Assembly: GCA_002179805.1 (NCBI GenBank)
Contig: NAVB01001709.1
Coordinates: forward strand, 1-17,364
Direction of reading: 5' to 3'
Length of the DNA stretch: 17,364 nucleotides
Source: Acanthamoeba lenticulata
Taxonomy: Eukaryota; Discosea; Longamoebia; Acanthamoebidae
Below are positions 1 to 8,079 of this stretch, in pieces; positions within the stretch are counted from its first letter, which is position 1; each line of letters starts with the position of its first letter. Made by a program: the position numbers and the translations under genes. The notes beneath the pieces are model-generated. The model worked only from the letters and a program-made list of their open reading frames with translations, was not told the origin of the DNA and searched no databases.

Positions 1-665
1 GTGCGAGATGAACCTGCCGCCGCGGCGCGTGCATGAGCACAGAGACTCAAGACCCAAAAGTTGCAACACAAACACACCTCGGCGGCGATCGGCAACAGTA
101 GAGTGAAGGTGCCTGAGATGAACATGCCGCCACCGAGGACCCACTTGGCGCCTATCGTCGATGCCAGCCATCCTCCAGGCACTTGTGGGAACAAGTAGCC
201 GATGAAGAAGGCGGCAAGAAGAAGGCCCTTTTCCGAAGCCGAGTAGTTGTACTCCTTCTCCATGTTCACCACAGCCACACTCAGGATCGCCCGCAGTGCT
301 GCAGTCCCCAAACGAGCATGTTATTTTGCGTTGATTCATTAATGAAACTATGTTCATCTTTGAAGAAGCGTACCGTAGACAAAGATGAAACCCAAGAAGC
401 CGAGGAAGACAAGGATGTAGCGCCTGGGTACATAGGGCAGATAGGCACATAAACCAAAGCAAGCGTGCTGCTCGCGTCCGAGAAGGGCCTTCTTTTCGCC
501 AATCTCTTTCTCCTTTAAGTCAACGCCCGACTCAAGAGATTGAATCGAGAGCTGATAACTGCCGCCATGTGACTCAAAGTACGTGTCTTGACCATGCTGT
601 GCTTGACCCCACCCAGCAACATCAGTTCGAATGGCTGCCACTCTGAACTGATGGTCCTGGTCCAT
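1..665 (-). CDS. SLC17-like MFS anion transporter, 5' part
   Basis: Partial gene; about 175 residues are in the window. Exons: 665-374, 298-78 and 13-1 (continues beyond the left edge); introns are 75 and 64 nt and the phases agree. The ATG at 665-663 opens a hydrophilic N-terminus of about 75 residues. It holds an acidic dileucine signal, EKKALL (residues 57-62), just before the first membrane span (RYILVFLGFLGFIFVYALR). The exon 1/2 join gives VYALRAILSVAVVNMEKEY, followed by a second hydrophobic span ending in FPQVPGGWLA. This matches the start of the SLC17 anion:cation symporter family (sialin, vesicular glutamate and Na/phosphate type carriers). The substrate cannot be told from this piece. 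By analogy with sialin, the dileucine motif suggests a lysosomal or endosomal membrane location; that is inference. The transcript starts close downstream of the 5S gene. Confidence 0.82.
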
Positions 666-826
666 CGCCTTCTCTTTGCTACGCGGGAGCAAGTCGAGAG
701 AAAAAGGTGGCGCGAGAGAGAAACAGACGCAGGAAAGGAAAACTCCCACCCCTGTTTCGCTATGCGACCTCGCGCAGGCAAAAGGATGATGCAAGCAAGC
801 AAAGAGGTGAGCGAGGTTGCAAAAGG
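666..826. promoter_or_regulatory. Spacer between 5S gene 3' end and SLC17-like ATG
   Basis: This 161-bp gap must hold both the 5S Pol III terminator and the promoter/5' leader of the SLC17-like gene. On the minus strand it starts with CCTTTTGC, where the T run fits Pol III termination. The middle is purine-rich on the plus strand (GAGAGAAAAAGG, GCGCGAGAGAG). I see no convincing TATA box. The assignment rests on position only. Confidence 0.4.
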
Positions 827-945
827 AGGATACGACACGGTGGATTCCCGGGTGGTCGCCCACCCCAGTACTAACACCGCCTGGCGCAGCTTAACTTCGC
901 TGTTCGGATGGGAAGCGGTGCTTTCTGCGCAGTATGGCCGTATCC
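827..945 (-). rRNA. rrn5S: 5S ribosomal RNA
   Basis: The minus strand from 945 reads GGATACGGCCATACTGCGCA and ends at 827 with CGTATCCT, giving a 119-nt RNA. The two ends pair to form helix I. Internal Pol III elements are visible: a box-A-like AAGTTAAGC and a C-box region GGTGGGCGACC. The conserved loop CCGAACAGCGAAGTTAAGC is present, and the sequence agrees closely with the Acanthamoeba 5S rRNA as I remember it. It is followed by a TTTT run (at 824-821 on the minus strand), the usual Pol III terminator. Function: structural RNA of the large ribosomal subunit. It is one isolated copy between two protein genes transcribed in the same direction, as expected for dispersed 5S genes, with no neighbouring rDNA or tandem copy. 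Confidence 0.96.
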
Positions 946-1121
946 GTCAGCATAATCATTCTTTACCCATGTGACCGCTTCCACGTTTTGATGGCCTGAA
1001 CACTCGCCTACCTGCCCTGTCTGTTATTAATTCCGCATTAAAAAATACACCACAACAAATCGGCGATGGGTTGCCCTTGCAATGTTGTTTGGTGACAGTG
1101 CTGGTGCAATTAGTCGATGTA
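946..1121. other. Spacer: RhoGEF 3' region and 5S upstream region
   Basis: These 176 bp lie between the RhoGEF stop codon and the 5S 5' end, both minus strand. The piece is AT-richer than its surroundings, with an A/T stretch around 1025-1050 (TTATTAATTCCGCATTAAAAAATAC) that could carry the RhoGEF polyadenylation site. The bases directly upstream of the 5S start read, on the minus strand, GGTAAAGAATGATTATGCTGAC; a TATA-like element there is possible but not clear. No coding exon was recognised. Confidence 0.4.
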
Positions 1122-4100
1122 TCAAAACTCACAAAACTGGATGATGACGCGCTCGTCGATGGCCTGCTGAAGGTCCTTCATCCATTCATCCCGCTCGCGG
1201 GGCGTCGGGGCGAGGAAGAGGGTAAGCTCCTCTTCGAGCTCCACCTGGAAGCCCGTGGGCTCCGTCTCGCACTCCTGGACACGCGTGATAAAATTGAGCG
1301 GCACGATGGTGATGTAGGTGAACGCGGCCGTCCGGCTCTCCGCGCCCTCAGTCGTCGGCCCGCCGTTGCCATTGGCGTTTCCGTTGGCCGCGTCCTCCCC
1401 GACGGCAGTGTTCCGCTGCGTGTACATGAGGAAGTCGTTGAACAAAAAGAAGTAAGGGGACGGGTTGTCCTCCGACTCGCCTTGCCACGTCAGCACTCCC
1501 TCCCGCACGTAGCGCCGCTTCGGGTGCACCAGCGTCTGCGCTCCGCCACCACCGTCGGGCCCGCATGAGTCCCGGGTTGGAGAGCAACAGGGCGAAAGGT
1601 GAGCGCGGCCACATTCGTACGTCAATGGGGAGGGCGTCGAGGCCGGCGATGGAGCCCTCGATGGAGCTCAGCTTGTGCTGCGAGTCGGACTTGGTCTTGC
1701 TCGCGTTGATGTCGTCCTGTGGCGCGCCCACGGAGTGAGTCTCTTTGTTCATGAACAACGGAGGGAGCGGGCAACAACGCACGAGGATGTCGCCCAGGAG
1801 GAGGGTGGCCTGCTTGAGGTAGGCGCTGTCCGGGTGCTCCTCGGGCGTCTGCTTCTCGAGCTCCTGCAGCAGCAGCATGTAGCGCGGCACGCGTTGCACC
1901 TGCGTAGATCATCGCATGACAACAACACCAGCAGGCAGACACAATGCGCGGGTCAACGACCTCGTTGGCGCTGCAGAGCAGCGCGTTCACCAGCAACGAG
2001 CGACGTACGGGGAGGATCAGGAACGAGTTGAGCAAGAGACCCGATTGGTTCCTTTCCTCCTTCTCGAATGCCTGTGGGAACACAAAAAAAAAACAAACAA
2101 AAAAAACAAATAAGACGAGATTCACAACATTCTGAAGGGCGGCTGCGGCGACGTACGTCGATGCGGGCTCGGAATTCAGGCTTGGCGCCCTCGAGATACT
2201 TGATGACCAGATGTGTTGAGTCAAAGTCTCGGACATACCGCTTGTACATGGCCACGAAGGCCTCGTTGAACTGTACCGTGCTCATCGCGTCAGTGTTTCG
2301 CGGGGGCCAGGGACCTGCATGCGAGGTGAAGGGGCACCTTCTCGACAAACATGTCGCCAAACTGGGTGCGCGGAGAGTAGTTGGCCAGCCGTGCCTCGAC
2401 AATCTCAAGCAAGTTGTTGTGGAATTCCAAGATTTCCTGCATCATCACACCATGCATTCTTGAGATTCAGACCAAGACCCACGACCCTTCAACTCGAGGA
2501 GGCGAACCTCAACGTTGGCAAAGACCTCGTCGATCTCATCAGAGGTAAGGACCTCAGTTGATTGGCCCACGCCCTTCCTCAACTCGCTCAGCAGACCCTA
2601 CGCCCACCGATACACAACAACGAATGCAAACACGGAAAAGAACGAAAAACGACGGTGAGTACGTAGATGCGAGAGAGCGATGCTCGCGCATCGTACATCG
2701 TTGAGCGTGCGCAGGAGGGTAACGTAGGTGCGCTCGGTGGTGGCCAACTCCTCGGCAATCTTCTGTCGCCGGGTGCCCTTTTCCACTGTCATGGTACTCT
2801 TGTCAGCGACAGAGAGCCACTCCCTGGTGCACGCAGAAAGGGGGCACAACGTACTTCCTTGGAACAGGAAATCGCGATCGAACTTGGATCGGATGTGCTT
2901 GAGCAGGGTCTTGAGCGGCTCGGCATTTCCCAACACAATATCTGGTAGAAGAAGAGAATGAAGATGATGAAAAAGAAATAGAAGAAGAAAAGGAACGAAC
3001 CGTGGGAGGTGCAGCCGCGCACGCTCCAGAAGGTCTGCTCGGCGATAAACCTGAGAATAAGGGTCGCGTTTTGGATGCGATGCCACGGCAATCGGGGCTC
3101 CACGACATAGTGGCCCACCCTGACGTCCGACAACACCTCCTACTCGACCGCCAGACCCACGACACCGTCAGATGACGAAGAAGAGAGAAGAGCGAAGACG
3201 CTCGGGGAGGAAGGAAAGAAGAGGAGGGGCACGAACAAGCAGACGAATGAGCGCAACGCCGTCTTTGAGATCGTTGTGCAAGTTGTGGATGAGCGGGCCG
3301 CCGTCTTTGCTGATATGTGCGTTCATCCACTCCACCAACTCGTGTTCCTCCGCATCCTTGGGCTGCACGTCCTCCCCATTTATCAGTTCAAAGAAAACAA
3401 AGTAGAAAAAAAAAAAGTAAATAAAAACGAACCAGTGCGTCGAGGGTTGTCCTGAGCTCCTTGAGGCCCTGTACTTCGGTCAAGAAAATCGAGTACGCGC
3501 GCCTTGCCCTGCAGTGGCGAAGAATTTTTAGGAATGATTATCATAAAATAAAAAGAAAATAGACACGAACCGCTTGCTGTCCTCAATGGCAGGAACGCCC
3601 TCGCCGCCGATTCCGTTGGCTTTGACGTGCTTGGCCAGCACGTGAATGTTATTGATGACCACGTTGATGTCCTTCTCCTCGTAGAGGTCCACCGTGTTGA
3701 AGCAGTCCGTTGGCGAGAGTCCCAGAACCACGCAGGCCTTGAGGTAGGCGGCGATGTTCTCCATCTGCTTGTAAGCGATGGCCGACGTGTGGATCTGCGG
3801 GATCGTGCCCGGCCTGAGCGTGTTGATCAGCCGGCAGAGCAGCACGCCGTCCTTGATGGCGCTGATAAACGTGCGGCTCGGATCCATCATGACGCCCAAC
3901 ACGCCGCACACCCAGCGCTGCGCCTGCTCCTCGAGGAGCGGGTTGTATTTGAAGGCGGCCTTGGCATTGATGTCGTCGGTCAAGCTCGAGACGTCGGGTC
4001 CACGCGTGATGGCGGCCTCTGCATCAGCGATCACCTTCTGTGCCGCCGATCGGCCGAAGCTGAGCCTTCGCGTAATACTGGGGATCATAACACACACGAC

Positions 4101-5080
4101 ACACAGTTTCAGCTCCTGGGGCAGGTTGCGCGCCATGGATATGAGGGTAAGGCGACCTCTTGCTGGTCTTAGCTGAGGGCGGCACGTGGGAGACGGCCAC
4201 GACGGGCGCGGCCTTGAGCAAAGTCGAGCGCGGCGGGACCGGAGGGCGCGACCGCGGTGGGACGACCGGCTTCACTGCGGTCGTGGTGGCGGCCGGCGCC
4301 AGCGACGGCGGCGTCGGTGACGCAGCGCTGGTGGTGGGTGAGGTTTGGACAGTAGGCTTAGCCGAGGCGGCTGGAGGCGGTGGAGGCGTCTTCAGCGAGA
4401 TCATCGAGCCGCCACGCGCTGGTCGGGCCGGCGGCGGTGGCAGGGTGTTCATGCTGCGCTGCTTGGCAAGGGAGGACGAGGCATCGCGCGTGGAGCCGCC
4501 GCGCGCGCCGGTGGCGATTTGGGATATATTGTACACGTTCTTGATCACCTGTGGTCATCGCATCACGCACATCACGCAGACAATGTTGGTCAACTTTTGC
4601 GGACAGAGGAAACGAGGGACGAATCGCTGCCGCATTACCATGTTGATGTTCTTCTCCTCAAAGAGGTCAATGGTGTTGAAAAGCGAGCTCTCGGGCAGGC
4701 CGAGTTCCTTGCAACCTTGCAGGTAGTTTTGAATGTTTTCCTGCGCCGGGGTCCGGAACCGTGGTAAGCGTGGTCCACGTAAACACAAACTGCCCAGGCA
4801 GCCATCTCCAGATGGGACTACGATTTGACAAATGTACCATTTGCTTGAAGGCCAAGCCGGTCTTGGCCGGCTCTGGGATCAACCCAGGCTTAATTTTGTT
4901 GATTATCTTACAGAGTAGCACGCCGTCCTTGAAGATTTGCCCGAAGGAGGTTGAAGGTGCGAGGTCAACGGGGACGGCGAGGAAAGACGCCACCCATTTC
5001 CTCACGTCCAAGTCCAGTTGAGGGTCATAATCTCTGCTTTTCTTTTCCTGGAGACTCGACTCCAGCGAGGGAACGCTCAT
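1122..5080 (-). CDS. Trix-like RhoGEF: three CH domains plus DH-PH
   Basis: Exons: 5080-4838, 4740-4639, 4548-4157, 4077-3571, 3508-3433, 3371-3237, 3136-3001, 2941-2697, 2597-2508, 2436-2338, 2270-2157, 2071-2009, 1899-1783, 1716-1621, 1535-1122. The spliced frame is 2829 nt, 942 aa. Calponin-homology domains lie at about 14-120 (FKDGVLLCKIINKIKPG), 290-400 (IKDGVLLCRLINTLRPG) and 448-575 (DLKDGVALIRLL, DIVLGN). A proline-rich linker (about 150-225; runs of PPPP, KPVVPPRSRPPVPPRS) separates CH1 and CH2. The DH domain (about 587-773) starts RRQKIAEELATTERTYV and has the signature LPVQRVPRYMLLLQEL; the PH domain (806-942) includes PYFFLFNDFLMYTQ and ends by the stop. The order matches Dictyostelium Trix, an actin-binding Rac GEF found on endosomes. 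Expected role: loading GTP on Rac/Rho at actin or endosome sites. The ATG at 5080 is chosen because CH1 follows within about 15 residues. The Pro-rich linker could bind SH3 or profilin. Confidence 0.9.
2083..2110. repeat. A-rich tract in RhoGEF intron 11
   Basis: Runs of A with single C bases on the plus strand; in the minus-strand transcript this is a T tract with G/C interruptions, just upstream of the acceptor CCCACAG at 2072. It is a natural polypyrimidine tract. Confidence 0.8.
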
Positions 5081-5436
5081 TGCTCCTTTGCCGTTCCACT
5101 CCACTCCACTTCGAGTTCTTCTGAGCCTCGTCCAAAGCCAAGGCCTCCCTGGGCTTTGTAGTAGTCCTGCTGACCTGCAATTAATGAAAGCCATTTGCCG
5201 CTGGTATCTAAAACATTGTACTTTGGCCACGGCGTTCATTTTTTGAATTCTTGGTTCGAAGAACACCAGGACCACAGCCCGGCCTGTGCGACGTTGCCAC
5301 GACAGACGGCTACGAGGGCGGCTCTTCGGTTCTTCTTCAACAAAGCGGTTGATATCATTGTTTTTGAGAGATATACGAAACAAGGGAAAGGAGAAGAGGC
5401 CCGCCGTAGGGCGGATTCTGTTGCGGCAGCCAGCGA
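5081..5436 (-). other. Derlin 3' region and RhoGEF 5' leader
   Basis: A 356-bp stretch between the Derlin stop and the RhoGEF ATG, both minus strand. No conserved domain was recognised. The frame of the RhoGEF start stays open upstream, but nothing in the extension resembles the family. A possible two-exon small reading frame starts at ATG 5239-5237, with GTACAA...CAG as a 55-nt intron (5221-5167), and ends at TGA 5079-5077. It overlaps the RhoGEF ATG as ATGA and encodes about 35 residues, including YYKAQGGLGFGRGSEELEVE. This is described under findings; it may be an upstream ORF or chance. Confidence 0.4.
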
Positions 5437-6460
5437 TCAATCTCGCAGGGTGTAGCCCGTGCCGGTGAAGGTAGAGCCTCGGGCGGCCTGCTGCGCGGTC
5501 CGATTGTACGAATTGTACTGCGGTGGGACCAGTCGATACCTGATGTTGATGACAACCCCAGAGAGGTGGTGTCAGCGTTGTAACACGACGAGGAGACGAT
5601 GGCGAGAAAAAATGTGGCGTACATGAAGTCAGGCGTCTTGAGAAGCCGATAGCCCTTGGTACGAGGGACGATATCCTCAAAGAAGAAGTAGAAATGGCCC
5701 GCAACAATGCCGCACAGCTCGGCGATCGGTGAGCCGCCCATTAGCAAGCTACAACGAAACATCAAGTTAACTTTTGAAGAACTAAGAATAAAAGAAAGGT
5801 GATAGAAACCTCATAGCGCAGAGGACCCAGGGAAAGTAGATGGACTTGAAACGGATGCCGAACATCAGGGACATCTCCACGTCTGGGTTCTTACGAGACC
5901 AGTAGTAGATGAGGGACACGATGAGGCCCATGCCCAGGATAGGCGACGGAAAGATCAGAGTGCTCGCCTGGCACGCACGCAGCAACATGGCAAAGAAGGC
6001 GGGGCTGTGAGTGATGCTGAGCAACTCAGTCGGTGGCGCGTGCAGGGAGAGAGGAGAAGAGTACGAGGAGGAGCGAGCAGGTGATCACTTGCATCCAAAG
6101 GTAGTCAGAGAGGCGGCCGTTAAAGATCTCGGACTCCAGTGAGCCGGCATACCGCACTCTACATAAACAATACAAAGTTGCAAGCGTGAGGATGCAATGC
6201 AGTGCAGACGCAAAGACGGTCGGTACGCACAAGAACAGCATGTGAATAAGGAAGGGGAAGCCAAGCTTGCCATGGAACAGGAAGCACGTGATGATTCGCC
6301 ACAACTGAAAATCTTGGATAACCTTGGTCCAGCTCAGCACCAAATAGTACGGGCTCACCAGCCCAAAGTTGGCCGCCATAGTGACGCCAAAAGACCCCAC
6401 GAACAGGTACTTGGTCAAGATAGGCAGCTCATTCCACCATCTCTCGATGTCAGAACTCAT
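5437..6460 (-). CDS. Derlin family protein (ERAD)
   Basis: Five exons: 6460-6231, 6158-6065, 5967-5810, 5748-5623, 5539-5437; the spliced frame is 711 nt, 236 aa. The ATG at 6460 gives MSSDIERWWNELPILTKYLF, the usual Derlin N-terminus; the frame upstream has only a TTG. Family marks are the WR motif in FQLWRIITCFLFHGKLG, a loop with RNPD-type spacing (YYWSRKNPDVEMSLMFGI), IYFPWVL, and the GHFYFFFEDIVPRTKG stretch typical of the last spans. The last residues, FTGTGYTLRD, fit the SHP box (FxGxGxxL) that recruits p97/Cdc48. Derlins are inactive rhomboid-like proteins of the ER membrane that help move misfolded proteins to the cytosol for degradation. The length matches the usual 230-260 aa. The gene is divergent from the TANGO2-like gene and may share its promoter. 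Whether it is closer to Derlin-1 or Derlin-2 cannot be decided here. Confidence 0.93.
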
Positions 6461-6611
6461 TTTGTCTTTCTTCTGCGCACTGCTCAAATCTGATCAAAAA
6501 GAATCTTGTGTGCTTTGCTGACGTCCGCACCTGGAAATGACGTCAGCAGCGCAGACGAGGAAAAATGACAAGAAAAGAGACCTCGACAACACATCAAACA
6601 GCCTTCGTGCC
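6461..6611. promoter_or_regulatory. Divergent promoter region, Derlin / TANGO2-like
   Basis: Only 151 bp separate the Derlin ATG (minus, 6460) and the TANGO2-like ATG (plus, 6612), so both promoters and 5' leaders must sit here. The segment contains the palindrome-like TGACGTCCG / TGACGTCAG pair at about 6520-6545, each with a TGACGTC (CRE/ATF-like) core. No TATA box is clear. Shared control is inferred from spacing alone. Confidence 0.5.
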
Positions 6612-7905
6612 ATGTGCCTTGTAGGGATTGCGCTGAACGTGCACCCCGACTATCCGTTCGTGTTGGTCTCCAACCGCGATGAATTTGAGGTCTACCAAGT
6701 CCTTCCGCCTTTCAGTTCCTGCCCCACTCACCGCTTTGGTTCTGTTCGGACAGAACCGCGACAGCACCTCACCGCAGGTTGGCCAGGACGGTGTGCTGTG
6801 CGGCCGCGACCTCCGCAGTGCTGGCACTTGGATAGGTCTTCACTCGACCACCGGTGTGCTCCCCCTCTCCGACCAGCCTTCAGCCCCCTGTTGTTGACGT
6901 GTGCCTGCTTGAAGGCAACTTTGCGGCATTGACCAACATCGGCGGCCGCGGCGGACCTGGCGGCATCTCGCGCGGCAAGCTCGTGCTCGACTTCATCCTT
7001 GACCCTTTGCGTGATCTGCCCGCCAACATGTACACCGCCCGTCCCACGACATCGTGGTGGTGATAGTGGCTGACGTCTGCACTCTACTCGCCAGTGGGCA
7101 GTTCATGGGGTTCAACTTGCTGTGGGGCAACGTGCTGGCCGACCCTGTGGAAGTCCGTTGCGTGAGCAACTGCGCTGTCGAGGTGGACGACGCTGGGCGG
7201 CCTGTTGTGGAGACCCTATCGCACGGCGTCTTTGGCCTGGCCAACGATCTTCTTGGCGACGAGTTTGTCAAATGCCCTTACATCGCCAAGCGAATTGCAT
7301 ACATCCTGGACACAACGCCCAAGTCATCTTCATCTTCGCCATCATCTTCGCCTTCATCAGAGGATCCGTTGTCGCAGGAATCGGTGGCGAACCTGCGCGA
7401 TCGACTCGCCGCTCTGTTCTCCGAACAGCAACCCCTCCTGCCACAGAGGTCATCATCGTCATCACCTCCTTCATCTGAGCCCGGAGCGATGCCCCTGTGG
7501 GCCTTTCTGGCCAAGTTCTTCTACACCTCCCGCAAGCGACGTGTGCAGCCTGGCCTGCGCACCTTCCTCTCGCTCTTTTTCATCCTCTTCATCTCCTTCT
7601 TCTTTCTCGCGGCTCTTCTGCCCCTCTTTGTCTCCTCAACGTCGATTTCGCTTTCGTTCTTTGGGCGAGCGATCGCCGTCACTGCCGCGTCAGCTCTGGC
7701 GTCATCGCTCGGCGTGGGTCTCTACCACCACTTGCGCATGCAGCACTTATTCGTCAAGCTGAAGCTGCCCTGGCGCGAGTCCGTCTATGGAACCATCTCG
7801 CAGACGGTCATCCTCGTCCAGCACGACCGCAAAGCCCACTACTTTTACCGCGACACTCGTGGCAACACCACCGGGCCTTGGGAGGAGACCTCTCTCTCCT
7901 TTTGA
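6612..7905 (+). CDS. TANGO2 / NRDE-domain protein
   Basis: Exons: 6612-6689, 6754-6853, 6915-7029, 7095-7905; phases agree, giving 367 aa. It begins MCLVGIALNVHPDYPFVLVS and runs into NRDEF, the defining NRDE motif of the TANGO2 family. The Cys-2 position fits the proposed Ntn-hydrolase-like fold. Later family blocks are GRDLRSAGTWIG, NFAALTNIGGRGGPGG, GFNLLWG, a GVFGLANDLL block (usually YGLSN), and the C-terminal SVYGTISQTVILV. TANGO2 proteins act in Golgi/ER organisation and lipid or haem homeostasis; the exact biochemistry is unsettled. Two insertions are odd: a Ser/Pro/acidic stretch (7321-7490) and a hydrophobic stretch (7543-7743). The latter is 201 nt, starts GTGCAG and ends CAG, so it could be a stop-free intron; removing it gives 300 aa, nearer the usual 270-280. 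The exon 3 donor is chosen as AT|GTACAC; another donor at 7054 also keeps frame. Confidence 0.86.
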
Positions 7906-8079
7906 GCCTGGCAGCCGTATGTGCAAAATGATTACTTTTCTTGAGGTGAGTTCATTTACACGTGGTGTGTACAAAGAAAACATCGCAGCACGTGCATTCC
8001 TTGCTTCACGTCAAAATGCTTGACCCCTTGCTTGTGACTTCATTCAAAACAAAGTATTGCACACCTACAAGCAAAACGC
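7906..8079. other. Convergent 3' spacer, TANGO2-like / chitinase
   Basis: 174 bp between two convergent stop codons. It should contain both 3' UTRs and polyadenylation sites. I see no exact AATAAA on either strand. A plus-strand TTTTCTTGAGGTGAGTTC looks like a splice donor, but no coding exon follows. Confidence 0.4.

Noticed and set aside
4..132. Near-repeat GAGATGAAC(C/A)TGCCGCC at 5-20 and 115-130
   Set aside because: About 16-18 bases only; one copy is coding and the other spans a splice acceptor. Chance similarity in GC-rich DNA is more likely than a duplication.
1071..1568. Plus-strand ORF opposite the PH-domain exon
   Set aside because: It is antisense to the RhoGEF last exon, with L/R/V-rich shadow composition.
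2770..2854. GTACGT donor inside RhoGEF exon 8 (minus, 2854)
   Set aside because: No downstream AG restores the phase needed for the DH domain, and the frame stays open, so the exon is treated as continuous; splicing here cannot be fully excluded.
4160..4726. Plus-strand ORF with Gly/Ala-rich protein
   Set aside because: It is the complement of the proline-rich linker exon (CCN codons read as GGN); no start context or family match.
6461..6487. N-terminal extension of Derlin to 6487
   Set aside because: The codon there is TTG; the ATG at 6460 gives the family-typical N-terminus.
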